Part shown: piece after piece, positions 9,515-16,593 of the stretch
How the letters are laid out: each line of letters begins with the position of its first letter
Numbering within the stretch: the stretch's first letter is position 1
Position numbers and translations under genes: made by a program
Source of the DNA: Victivallales bacterium
GTDB taxonomy: Bacteria > Verrucomicrobiota > Lentisphaeria > Oligosphaerales > Oligosphaeraceae
Direction: 5' to 3'
Assembly: GCA_017963875.1 (NCBI GenBank)
Contig: JAGCTA010000277.1
Span: 1 to 16,593 of the forward strand
Length of the DNA: 16,593 nt
Notes under the pieces: model-generated
What the model was told of the DNA's origin: nothing
Database searches by the model: none
What the model saw: the letters and a program-made list of their open reading frames with translations, nothing else

Positions 9515-12500
9515 ACGCCTGAGAACCCGCATCGCGGCGGACGCGGACATCCAGACACAGGCTCTGCATTTCCTTCATCAGGACGTTGAATGACTCTGGA
9601 ACGCCTGCGGTCAGCGTATTGTCGCCCTGGATGATCGACTCGTAGATCTTCGTGCGCCCCTGCGTATCATCGCTCTTGACAGTGAGCATTTCCTGCAACG
9701 TATAGGCCGCGCCGTATGCCTCGAGCGCCCAGACTTCCATTTCGCCGAAACGCTGTCCACCGTGCTGTGACTTGCCTCCCAGAGGCTGCTGCGTCACCAG
9801 CGAGTACGGTCCAACAGCACGTGCGTGAATCTTGTTGGCAACCAAGTGGTCGAGTTTCAGCATGTAGATCTGGCCGACCATCACTCGCTGCGCAAAAGGC
9901 TCACCAGTCGCACCATCGAACAATCTCGTCTTTCCATCTGTATCGACAAAATACTCCGTGCGGTCATTCCCGTTTTCGTCAGTCACCTTGCCAGTCTCTT
10001 CATCGAGATTCCAGCCGCGTTCCTTCACTTTGATGGCCTTCGCCTGTGCAAGCATCTCCCAGATTTTGGATTCAGGGATACCGTCAAAGACAGGTGTCGC
10101 GCAGGTGATTCCAAGAATATCCGCCGCATATCCCGCATGAGTCTCGAAAACCTGTCCGATGTTCATTCGGGAAGGCACGCCCAACGGATTCAGGATGATG
10201 TCAACGGGCGTACCGTCTGCCATGAAAGGCATGTCCTCGACTGGGACGATCTTTGCGACGATACCCTTGTTACCATGGCGTCCAGCCATCTTGTCGCCAA
10301 TAGAAATGCGGCGTTTGCTGGCGATGTAAACCCAGACATGCTGCGGCTTGCCTTCGACGGTGTCGTTCTGCACCTTTTCCTTGGCTTCCTTGCTGCACTG
10401 CTCCACGTCTCTCAGGCGGTTGCTGTAGTTCTTGATGATTTCATCAATGCGCTTGCGCTGGGCATCCGCCCTGGCATCGCCGCCTTCTTCCAGTTTGTAC
10501 GCATTATAACTTTCAGCGAGTCGCTTCAGCATCGCCTTGGTGATCTTTCTGTCTGCACTGATGATTTCCTCCTCTTCGCCGCTACGTAAGGTACGCGTGA
10601 CAGAGAATCCGAGCAGTTTCTTCCCGCCGAATTCTGTATTCAACGTATTGACCAGATCATCAAGAATGCCGCTGCGCTCGGCACGGTATTTGTTCTCAGT
10701 CTCCTTCAGGCTTTGCTGGATGTCCTTGCTTGAACGCTTGCCAGCCTTCGCTGAATCGTCGCGCCGCTTGACGCGGACTTCCATGACAATGCCGCTGGTG
10801 CCGCCAGGGACGATCAGCGAGGAATTCTTCACATCGGAGGACTTCTCTCCGAAAATCGCCTTCAGCAGACGCTCTTCTGGAGCCAGTTCCACCTCATTCT
10901 TTGGCGTGATCTTTCCGACCAGGATGTCACCTGGCTTGACTTCCGCGCCCACTCGGACGATACCGTCCGTATCCAGATTGCGCAACGCCTCTTCACCTTC
11001 ATTCGGAATATCCCTTGTGATCTCCTCCTGCCCGAGTTTGGTATCACGCGCGACAACTTCCTCCAAAGTAACATGGACGCTGGAATAGGTATCATTTGCC
11101 ACAAGACGCTCGCTGATGATGATGGCGTCTTCGTAGTTGTAGCCATGCCACGGCATGAACGCGACCAGAACATTGCGTCCGAGAGCGAGTTCTCCTCCAT
11201 CAGTCGAAGCACCATCCGCAATCGGATCGCCTTTCTTCACGGTCTGCCCAGAACGGACTATCGGGCGCTGATTGAATAACGTTGAAGCATTCGTGCGCAT
11301 GAACTTGAACAGTTCATATTTCTGAACCTTCTCAGGGGCGGCGGTCTCTTCTGGCATCTTGCCGTCTTCCGTAATGATGATCCGAGTAGCATCAACTGCC
11401 GCGACAATACCGTCTTCCTTGGCGCAGAGCGCAGCGCGTGACCCACGGGCAACCGCGCCTTCCAGACCTGTACCGATCAAAGGACGCTGGCACCGCAGCA
11501 ACGGAACCGCCTGACGTTGCATGTTTGAACCCATCAGAGCGCGGTTCGCGTCATCATGCTCCAGGAAAGGAATCAAACCTGCGGCGGCACTGATAAGTTG
11601 TTTTGGCGATACATCCATATATCCGACAAGTTCGCGCTCGAATTCGCCAGTGTCACCCTTGTAACGGCAGAGGACATACGGATTCACAAATTCATTCTTT
11701 TCATTCAACGGCGCGTTAGCCTGGGCAATGTAGTATTCCTCTTCCTCGTCCGCAGTCAAATAGACAACCTCGTCCGTCACGACGCCGTTCCTTACCTTGC
11801 GGTATGGCGTCATGATGAATCCGTATTCATTCAGTTTGGCATATAGTGCCAGCGAGGAGATAAGACCGATGTTCGGTCCTTCAGGAGTCTCAATCGGGCA
11901 GACTCGGCCATAATGGCTGGGATGGACGTCACGGACATCCAAACCCGCGCGCTCACGTGTCAGACCGCCAGGCCCAAGAGCGCTCAGACGTCTCTTGTTC
12001 GTCAGTTCGGTCAGGCAGTTTGTCTGGTCCATGAACTGGCTCAACTGGTTTCTCTGGAAGAAGTCGCGGATGACTCCCGCCAGGGCTTTGGTATTCACCA
12101 ATTTTGAAATGGAGAGTTCTTCGCTGGAACTGCTCTCCTGTTTATCGTGCATGAGGGAGGCGATGCGCGTCAATCCGACGCCGCATTGCTTCTGAAGCAA
12201 TTCACCGACTGTACGGACGCGGCGGCGGCCCAGATGGTCAATGTCATCCAACGTCCCGTTGCCGTTCCGCAACTTCATGAGGTAGCGCGTCGCGGCGGCA
12301 ATGTCTTCCTTTGTCAGAACGCAGATGCGTGAATCGACATTGATGCCAAGACGCTGGTTCATCTTGAAGCGCCCGACCAAACCCAGATTGTAACGGCGAG
12401 GATCCTCGAAAAGACGCTTGAACAGCGCCTTTGCGCTCGCCGCAGTGGCGGGATCCGTCGGTCTCATGCGTTTGTAGATTTCCTTCTGAGCATCCTCACA

Positions 12501-13406
12501 GAGGCGAATGGGGTCCTTCTGAAGGCAGCGGACAAAGTATTCGCCAGAATCCGCCACATTCACGACAGGAATCTTCTTCACACCGTTGTCCCTCAGAAGT
12601 TCCAGTGTATCCTCAGAAAGCGATTCCAGTTCAGGGAAGAGTTCCTCGCCTTCAACGGCTGGATTCATCACGGCCTCTACCGTGTAAAGAGTCGAAATGT
12701 TGTCGCTCTCCGCTGGATGCTTCTGGATTTCCTTCAGTTTCTTATCGACATTCAGTTCCTCGACGCCATAGACAGCATCGAGAATATCCCTGTTGCCATC
12801 ATAGCCGAAAGCGCGCAGGAATGTGCTGATGAGGAACTTGCGGCGGCGACGCTTCCTATCCAGATAAATATAGATATAATCATTGATGTCAAACTGGACT
12901 TCCAGCCAGCCCCCATGATCTGAAATGATTCTGAACGAGTACAGTTTCTTACCGCTGGCATGGCGGTTCACCTCGAAACTGACACCTGGAGAACGGTGCA
13001 ACTGGCTGACGATGACACGTTCCGCGACGTTGATGATGAATGACCCGCGGTCTGTCATCAGGGGGATGTCACCCATGTACAAGGTCTCTTCCTTGATTTC
13101 CTTGCCATGCAGCCTGAACGTCACATTCAGCCCCGCCTGGTATGTCTCGCCGTCTTTTAAGCAGATGACTTCCGAAAGTTTCGGAGGAGTCAACTCATAC
13201 TTGACAAATTCGAGGTTATTGGTGGTTTCATTGGCATTGCTGGCGGGAAAAATCTCCTTGAATATGCCTTGAAGACCTTGGTCAAGACGCTTGTCGGGCT
13301 CGACATCCGCCTGTAAGAAATCAGAATACGACTTGGTCTGGATCTCAATCAAGTCAGAGATTTCCAGAATTTCCTTCAACCTACCAAAATTCAAACGTTC
13401 AGACAT
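9513..13406 (-). CDS. rpoB: DNA-directed RNA polymerase subunit beta, natural Asn at rifampicin-site His526
   Basis: The beta subunit of RNA polymerase, 1297 aa from the ATG at 13404-13406. This start gives MSERLNFGRLKEI, the usual N-terminus, with AGGA ten bases upstream. A GTG at 13437-13439 with AGAGGA seven bases before it is an alternative that would add 11 residues. Key motifs are present: RFKMNQRLGI, SSLALYAKLNEYGFI, GRNVLVAFMPWHGYNYEDAI, GDILVGKITPKNE, and the active-centre GDKMAGRHGNKG at about 1037-1048. The rifampicin pocket reads QLSQFMDQTNCLTELTNKRR: compared with E. coli, Gln513, Asp516 and Ser531 are kept, Pro520 is Cys and His526 is Asn (codon 470, AAC at 11997-11999). It is preceded by a 509-bp spacer with an attenuator-like element and followed closely by rpoC. 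Confidence 0.97.
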   Translation of the reverse strand: MSERLNFGRLKEILEISDLIEIQTKSYSDFLQADVEPDKRLDQGLQGIFKEIFPASNANETTNNLEFVKYELTPPKLSEVICLKDGETYQAGLNVTFRLHGKEIKEETLYMGDIPLMTDRGSFIINVAERVIVSQLHRSPGVSFEVNRHASGKKLYSFRIISDHGGWLEVQFDINDYIYIYLDRKRRRRKFLISTFLRAFGYDGNRDILDAVYGVEELNVDKKLKEIQKHPAESDNISTLYTVEAVMNPAVEGEELFPELESLSEDTLELLRDNGVKKIPVVNVADSGEYFVRCLQKDPIRLCEDAQKEIYKRMRPTDPATAASAKALFKRLFEDPRRYNLGLVGRFKMNQRLGINVDSRICVLTKEDIAAATRYLMKLRNGNGTLDDIDHLGRRRVRTVGELLQKQCGVGLTRIASLMHDKQESSSSEELSISKLVNTKALAGVIRDFFQRNQLSQFMDQTNCLTELTNKRRLSALGPGGLTRERAGLDVRDVHPSHYGRVCPIETPEGPNIGLISSLALYAKLNEYGFIMTPYRKVRNGVVTDEVVYLTADEEEEYYIAQANAPLNEKNEFVNPYVLCRYKGDTGEFERELVGYMDVSPKQLISAAAGLIPFLEHDDANRALMGSNMQRQAVPLLRCQRPLIGTGLEGAVARGSRAALCAKEDGIVAAVDATRIIITEDGKMPEETAAPEKVQKYELFKFMRTNASTLFNQRPIVRSGQTVKKGDPIADGASTDGGELALGRNVLVAFMPWHGYNYEDAIIISERLVANDTYSSVHVTLEEVVARDTKLGQEEITRDIPNEGEEALRNLDTDGIVRVGAEVKPGDILVGKITPKNEVELAPEERLLKAIFGEKSSDVKNSSLIVPGGTSGIVMEVRVKRRDDSAKAGKRSSKDIQQSLKETENKYRAERSGILDDLVNTLNTEFGGKKLLGFSVTRTLRSGEEEEIISADRKITKAMLKRLAESYNAYKLEEGGDARADAQRKRIDEIIKNYSNRLRDVEQCSKEAKEKVQNDTVEGKPQHVWVYIASKRRISIGDKMAGRHGNKGIVAKIVPVEDMPFMADGTPVDIILNPLGVPSRMNIGQVFETHAGYAADILGITCATPVFDGIPESKIWEMLAQAKAIKVKERGWNLDEETGKVTDENGNDRTEYFVDTDGKTRLFDGATGEPFAQRVMVGQIYMLKLDHLVANKIHARAVGPYSLVTQQPLGGKSQHGGQRFGEMEVWALEAYGAAYTLQEMLTVKSDDTQGRTKIYESIIQGDNTLTAGVPESFNVLMKEMQSLCLDVRVRRDAGSQA

Positions 13407-13741
13407 GCTTTCTTCTTCCTGCCTTTTGCTGATTTTCACCGCAGAATCCTCTGCATCTCCCCTCCTGGAGACTGCCTAGTTCTGCGCCAAGAATGCACGC
13501 ATCAATGCCTCTTCGGCACCGTCGCGCCCCATGACACGTCTATAATCAACCTGATGCGATTCAATTGTGATGCCGTTCAACTGCCCTTGCCAGAGGTCAA
13601 TCCCAATTCCATGCCGACAGCATGACTGGTTCGCCACCCCATGGACAGACAACATGAATCTGCTTTTTAAAGACCGCGCCCAAAACAACGCCCGTCACTG
13701 AACCGATGCTCACATTGTATCGACAGGCCTGACTTCAAATT
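13407..13741. other. rpoB leader region without a convincing gene
   Basis: About 330 bp between the attenuator-like terminator and the rpoB ATG. On the minus strand three short open frames follow one another, including a GTG-started frame at 13597-13713 (38 codons) and a frame ending in TAG at 13476. They lack Shine-Dalgarno sequences, have no recognised homology, and are best seen as leader DNA or remnants. A 5-bp hairpin (GCAGA/TCTGC, 13441-13454) lies beside the alternative GTG start of rpoB. A GGAGGGGAG purine stretch lies at about 13459-13467. Confidence 0.5.
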
Positions 13742-13744
13742 CAA
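13714..13744 (-). promoter_or_regulatory. Weak candidate promoter for rpoBC
   Basis: TACAAT (-10, 5/6; 13714-13719) and TTGAAT (-35, 4/6; 13739-13744) are separated by 19 bp, longer than ideal. It lies directly after the T-run of the attenuator, where an internal rpoBC promoter would make sense. The -35 overlaps the T-run, so this may be chance. Confidence 0.2.
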
Positions 13745-13789
13745 AAAACACAAATCCGGAAACAGTTCCAATAGCACTCTGTTCTCCGG
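13742..13789 (-). terminator. Attenuator-like intrinsic terminator between rplL and rpoB
   Basis: On the minus strand CCGGA-g-AACAG pairs with CTGTT-TCCGG (10 bp with one bulged G, plus-strand arms 13756-13765 and 13779-13789), 13-base loop, followed by ATTTGTGTTTTTTGA containing a run of six T (13743-13748). This is the classic intrinsic terminator form and only in the operon direction. In E. coli a partial terminator lies in the same gap and lowers rpoBC relative to ribosomal protein output; the same role is inferred here. Confidence 0.65.
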
Positions 13790-13828
13790 CTTCATCCAAA
13801 TTCAAACAAACACACCCCTTCCATTTCC

Positions 13829-13849
13829 CCCGCAATTCTCTCCAGCGGG
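13829..13849 (-). other. Second stem-loop in the rplL-rpoB spacer
   Basis: CCCGC (13829-13833) pairs with GCGGG (13845-13849) around an 11-base loop. It abuts the larger hairpin upstream. It is short and could be chance, but its position in a row of three stem-loops suggests part of a structured leader. Confidence 0.3.
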
Positions 13850-13853
13850 ATGA

Positions 13854-13889
13854 CCGACCGCATGACACGCACGCGCGGCATGCGGTCGG
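13854..13889 (-). other. Strong stem-loop 26 bp after rplL
   Basis: CCGACCGCATG (13854-13864) pairs perfectly over 11 bp with CATGCGGTCGG (13879-13889); a further G-U can extend it, and the 14-base loop can form an inner CGC/GCG stem. No T-run follows, so it is probably not an intrinsic terminator. In E. coli an RNase III processing hairpin lies in this gap; a similar 3'-end protection or processing role is an inference. Confidence 0.55.
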
Positions 13890-13915
13890 CATGTGATCAA
13901 ACAATCCAAACTAGA

Positions 13916-14326
13916 TTATTTGACTTCAACCTTGGCACCTGCTTCTTCAAGTTTGGCCTTCAGTTGAGCCGCTTCATCCTTGCTGACGGCGTTCTTGATC
14001 GGCTTCGGGGCACCCTCGACCAGATCCTTCGCTTCCTTCAGACCAAGACCTGTCAGTTCACGGACAACTTTGATCACGCCAATCTTCTTGGCGGCATCAA
14101 GACCTGCCAGAATGACATCAAATTCGGTCTTCTCTTCAGCGGCTTCGGCTGCGGCAGCAGGCGCTGCGCCAGCGGCGGCAACCGCAACAGGTGCTGCGGC
14201 ACTCACACCAAGACGCTCTTCCAGAGCCTTGACCAGCTTCGACACTTCAAGAACTGTCAAACCTTCAATGTAAGAGATGAACTCTTCCATTTTGGCATCG
14301 ACGACAACACTGTTTTCTTCGGACAT
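13916..14326 (-). CDS. rplL: 50S ribosomal protein L7/L12
   Basis: L7/L12 forms the multimeric flexible stalk that recruits translational GTPases. The frame is open from an ATG at 14341, but I chose the ATG at 14324-14326 because a full GGAGGA Shine-Dalgarno (14334-14339) lies seven bases before it. This gives 136 aa, longer than E. coli (121) because of a short acidic lead ([16 protein letters not shown]). The N-terminal dimerisation helices ([19 protein letters not shown]) are followed by an Ala/Pro-rich hinge at about residues 43-65 and the C-terminal domain [37 protein letters not shown], with the factor-binding Lys and Gly residues kept. It starts 25 bp after rplJ. A long structured spacer follows. 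Confidence 0.96.
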   Translation of the reverse strand: MSEENSVVVDAKMEEFISYIEGLTVLEVSKLVKALEERLGVSAAAPVAVAAAGAAPAAAAEAAEEKTEFDVILAGLDAAKKIGVIKVVRELTGLGLKEAKDLVEGAPKPIKNAVSKDEAAQLKAKLEEAGAKVEVK

Positions 14327-14351
14327 TTCAGTATCCTCCATTTGACCTTAT

Positions 14352-14891
14352 TTACGCTACCGCCTCTTCTTTTTTCTTGCGGATCGCATCCAACACATAA
14401 ACTACGCTCGCAATCTTTGCGTTGAGCACGCGTACCAACTGGCTGCCAGGCGCCTGCAACAGACCAAGCAACTGTGCCAGCAACACTTCGCGACTCGGAA
14501 GATCAGCAAGGGCATCAACATCGGCAGGCGACAGTAGAACACCATCCAGAATGCCGTACTTGACTTTAATCTGCTCTTTGCCTTTCGCAAAATCACGAAG
14601 GGCCTTGGCCAGTGCGACTGCATCGCAATTGCCACTAATCAACGCCGTGTCATGATCCAAAGCGGCATTCTCAAGGTCTTTCAGACCAAGTTTCGCAGCC
14701 GCCTTTTTGACCAAAGTGTTCTTCACCACGTGACACTCGGCATTGATCGCTGCCAACTTACCACGGAACTCATTGGAGACATTCGCGGTCAACCCCTGAT
14801 AACTGATCAGGATGGCCGGACGATCCTTCAGCAGTGATTCAATGACACCGCCGATCTGAATCTTTTCCGCTCTTAGTTCTTTCTTTCTCAT
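14352..14891 (-). CDS. rplJ: 50S ribosomal protein L10
   Basis: L10 anchors L7/L12 dimers to 23S rRNA at the stalk base. The start is the ATG at 14889-14891 (MRKKELRAEK); an in-frame extension to 14960 overlaps rplA and has no family resemblance. The 179-aa product has the usual parts: an N-terminal KIQIGGVIESLLKDRPAI segment, ISYQGLTANVSNEFRGKL, VVKNTLVKKAAAKLG, a domain with YGILDGVLLSPADVDALADLPSREVLLAQLLGLLQAP, and the C-terminal helix that binds L12. The start is two bases after the rplA stop (TAACCATG), so translation is almost certainly coupled to rplA. This leaves no room for a separate leader where E. coli L10-L12 binds to repress its own mRNA. Confidence 0.96.
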   Translation of the reverse strand: MRKKELRAEKIQIGGVIESLLKDRPAILISYQGLTANVSNEFRGKLAAINAECHVVKNTLVKKAAAKLGLKDLENAALDHDTALISGNCDAVALAKALRDFAKGKEQIKVKYGILDGVLLSPADVDALADLPSREVLLAQLLGLLQAPGSQLVRVLNAKIASVVYVLDAIRKKKEEAVA

Positions 14892-14893
14892 GG

Positions 14894-15589
14894 TTATGCC
14901 TTCGCAGCAGCTTTCGCGTCCAGACGAATGCCTGGACTCATGGTGGAACTCAGCGTCCAAGACTGCAAATAGATGCCTTTCGCAGATGACGGACGCGCAC
15001 GCAGAATCGTGGACAGGACGGCTTCGCCGTTCTCTACCAGCGCCTCTGCACTAAAAGACAATTTCCCGATCGGGACGTTGACAACGCCCGCACGGTCACA
15101 GCGATACTCGACACGTCCTGCTTTCGCCTCTTTGACTGCCGTCGCCGTATCTTCCGTCACAGTACCAGTCTTCGGGTTCGGCATCAGTCCACGGGGACCA
15201 AGAACACGACCCAATGTCCGGACTTCCTTCATGGCGGACGGAGTTGCGATCAAGACATCAAACTCCAACCAACCGCCCTTGATTCTCTGAAGCAGTTCCT
15301 CATAACCAACTTCATCGGCGCCTGCGTCTTTTGCACGCTGCGCGAATTCACCCTCGGCAATCACAACGACCGTCTGCTTTTTGCCTGTACCTTGAGGAAG
15401 CACCATGGCTCCACGGACGATCTGATCAGACTGGCGGGGGTCAATGCCAAGACGGAAACTCATTTCAACCGTCTCGTCAAATTTGGTGGTGGGCATCTTC
15501 TTCAACACGTCAACGGCATCTTTCAGACCGTAAAAAACCGTGCGATCGAACAAACCCAGCCGGGAACGATAAAGTTTACTTCTCTTCAT
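14894..15589 (-). CDS. rplA: 50S ribosomal protein L1
   Basis: L1 forms the mobile L1 stalk that moves deacylated tRNA out of the E site, and in many bacteria represses rplKA by binding its own mRNA. The family core is clear: [29 protein letters not shown] at the N-terminus, [13 protein letters not shown] [26 protein letters not shown], and [23 protein letters not shown]. The start is the ATG at 15587-15589 ([10 protein letters not shown]), with GAGGTG four bases upstream. A TTG at 15601 would add four residues but has no comparable ribosome site. The gene has 231 aa, a normal length, and overlaps the end of rplK by 14 bp, so the two are translationally coupled. Confidence 0.96.
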   Translation of the reverse strand: MKRSKLYRSRLGLFDRTVFYGLKDAVDVLKKMPTTKFDETVEMSFRLGIDPRQSDQIVRGAMVLPQGTGKKQTVVVIAEGEFAQRAKDAGADEVGYEELLQRIKGGWLEFDVLIATPSAMKEVRTLGRVLGPRGLMPNPKTGTVTEDTATAVKEAKAGRVEYRCDRAGVVNVPIGKLSFSAEALVENGEAVLSTILRARPSSAKGIYLQSWTLSSTMSPGIRLDAKAAAKA

Positions 15590-16010
15590 CGACCACCTCA
15601 ATTCCCATGCTACGTGCTGTGCCGGCGATAATCTTCACCGCCGCATCCAGGTCACGAGCGTTCAAATCATCTTTCTTCATTTCTGCAATTTCCTCTAAGG
15701 CCTTGCGACTGACCTTCGCCACGACCTCACGGCCAGGCGTATGGGCGGCTGTCGCCAGGTTGGCGGCTTTCTTCAAGAGAACTGCCGCAGGCGGTGACTT
15801 GCAGATGAAGGTGAACGACTTGTCCTGGTAAACGGTAATGACGACAGGGATGATGTATCCCGATTTCGCCTGCGTCGCAGCGTTGAACTGCTTACAGAAT
15901 TCCATGATGTTGACACCTGCCTGACCCAAACTCGGTCCAACTGGAGGAGCGGGGTTGGCGGCGCCAGCAGGAATCTGCAAACGCACAATACCAACGACTT
16001 TCTTTGCCAT
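15576..16010 (-). CDS. rplK: 50S ribosomal protein L11
   Basis: L11 binds the GTPase-associated centre of 23S rRNA, is needed for stringent RelA activation, and is the target site of thiostrepton-type antibiotics. The 144-aa product has the normal length. The N-terminal domain reads [42 protein letters not shown], with the prolines that contact thiostrepton kept. The C-terminal rRNA-binding domain shows [12 protein letters not shown] and [32 protein letters not shown]. The start is the ATG at 16008-16010, with AGAAGGA five bases upstream. An 84-bp leader with a possible L1 operator hairpin separates it from nusG. Its final codons overlap rplA. Confidence 0.97.
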   Translation of the reverse strand: MAKKVVGIVRLQIPAGAANPAPPVGPSLGQAGVNIMEFCKQFNAATQAKSGYIIPVVITVYQDKSFTFICKSPPAAVLLKKAANLATAAHTPGREVVAKVSRKALEEIAEMKKDDLNARDLDAAVKIIAGTARSMGIEVVDEEK

Positions 16011-16030
16011 AATTGTCCTTCTACCTTTCC

Positions 16031-16071
16031 ATCACCCTGGTCAGAACTGGCAGGTGTCCTCCCAGGATGAT
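16031..16071 (-). promoter_or_regulatory. rplK leader stem-loop, possible L1 operator
   Basis: On the minus strand AUCAUCCUGG pairs with CCAGGGUGAU over 10 positions, one a G-U (plus-strand arms 16031-16040 and 16062-16071). On the plus strand that pair would be a C-A mismatch, which points to an RNA element of the operon transcript. The arms include GGGAG and GUGAUGG, which resemble the L1-binding loop of 23S rRNA and known rplK leaders as I recall them. It ends about 10 bp before the rplK Shine-Dalgarno. Confidence 0.4.
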
Positions 16072-16094
16072 GATACGTATTGTTTTTGTTTCGA

Positions 16095-16593
16095 TTAGTT
16101 CCTGGGTTCTTCAGGTAAATCGACCTGCCAAAAATCCGTTTCACAAGGAACAGAACGCCCGAAAATCTGGACGCTTACCTTTAGGCGGTGCTTCTCGTTG
16201 TCGACATTTTCGATGATACCCTCGAAGCCTCCAAAAGGTCCTTCCTTGACAATGACAACATCGCCGACTTTCCAAGTCTTCTCTGGCTTCGGCTTGTCCT
16301 TCTCTTCCTCTTTCGCCGTAAGATCGGCTATTTCCTGGGCAGTCAGTTCGATGGGCTTCTCGCCGCCCATGAAATTGATGACGCCCTTTGTATCCCTGAT
16401 GAAAAGCCAGTGGGCGGGAATGATCATGTCCTTCTCGTCATAGATGCGCGCACGGACAAAAACATAGCCAGGATAGCATTTCTTCTCTTGGACAACGTCT
16501 TTTCCGCCGCTGCGGGAAACAATCTTCGCCGTCGGCAACAAAATGTCGTCAAGTCCGTCGTCAATGCCGTTGGCACGGTTTTTCTCGCTTCGG
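16095..16593 (-). CDS. nusG: Transcription termination/antitermination protein NusG, 5' end cut by window edge
   Basis: NusG binds RNA polymerase and links it to Rho or to S10 on the leading ribosome. The frame is open to the window edge; the readable part begins EKNRANGIDDGLDDILLPT, then KDVVQEKKCYPGYVFV (the family CYPGY/FFPGY motif), HWLFIRDTKGVINFMG, and a C-terminal KOW domain at GDVVIVKEGPFGGFEGIIENVD. A charged linker with KEEEKDKPKPEK joins the two domains. A TTG at 16541 is inside the gene, not the start: the homologous sequence continues upstream of it. About 165 codons are present, and the first 15-25 residues lie beyond the window. Its stop is 84 bp before rplK. Identification is secure. 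Confidence 0.95.
   Translation of the reverse strand, partial: RSEKNRANGIDDGLDDILLPTAKIVSRSGGKDVVQEKKCYPGYVFVRARIYDEKDMIIPAHWLFIRDTKGVINFMGGEKPIELTAQEIADLTAKEEEKDKPKPEKTWKVGDVVIVKEGPFGGFEGIIENVDNEKHRLKVSVQIFGRSVPCETDFWQVDLPEEPRN

Noticed and set aside
9825..10589. A 254-codon plus-strand open frame opposite rpoB
   Set aside because: Shadow of rpoB with no recognisable protein features.
14892..14960. Upstream in-frame extension of rplJ into rplA
   Set aside because: The extra 23 residues lack family resemblance and lie fully inside rplA; the ATG at 14891 fits L10 N-termini.

Overview
The window is one uninterrupted bacterial transcription/translation block. Every recognisable gene lies on the minus strand, so the operon reads from high to low coordinates: nusG (5' end cut by the window edge) - rplK - rplA - rplJ - rplL - rpoB - rpoC - rpsL - rpsG - an EF-G-type GTPase - rpsJ - rplC - rplD - rplW (3' end cut by the window edge). 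This joins the 'beta' (rplKAJL-rpoBC), 'str' (rpsL-rpsG-EF-G) and 'S10' (rpsJ-rplC-rplD-rplW) clusters, which are separate in E. coli but contiguous in many other phyla. No tRNA, rRNA, mobile element, CRISPR array or phage gene was seen.

The organism is a bacterium of moderate GC with clear Shine-Dalgarno sequences. The EF-G at the fusA position looks like the recycling-type EF-G2 family (mtEFG2/spdEFG2-like) rather than canonical EF-G. Together with the overall protein character this suggests a member of the PVC group (Lentisphaerota/Kiritimatiellota/Planctomycetota-like), but this is tentative and comes from memory of the families only.

Region by region: 16095-16593 is nusG; 16011-16094 is a leader with a stem-loop that may be an L1 operator; 13916-16010 holds tightly packed L11, L1, L10 and L7/L12. 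The 509-bp spacer 13407-13915 contains three successive stem-loops, the third followed by a T-run (a probable attenuator), and then about 300 bp with no convincing gene before rpoB. 5204-13406 holds rpoB and rpoC, separated by a nested stem-loop. 5039-5203 holds a strong hairpin after rpoC, a 16-bp palindrome and a promoter with a perfect -35 for rpsL-rpsG. 3968-4101 holds an intrinsic terminator after rpsG and a second stem-loop. 1958-3967 is the EF-G2-like gene; 1-1870 is the start of the S10 cluster. tuf, normally between fusA and rpsJ, is absent.

No undescribed system was found; this is core housekeeping DNA. The points worth a second look are the EF-G2-like protein in the fusA slot without tuf, two natural residues matching known antibiotic-resistance substitutions (S12 Arg88 and RpoB Asn at E. 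coli position 526), and several RNA/promoter elements that appear to split this long cluster into differently expressed units.
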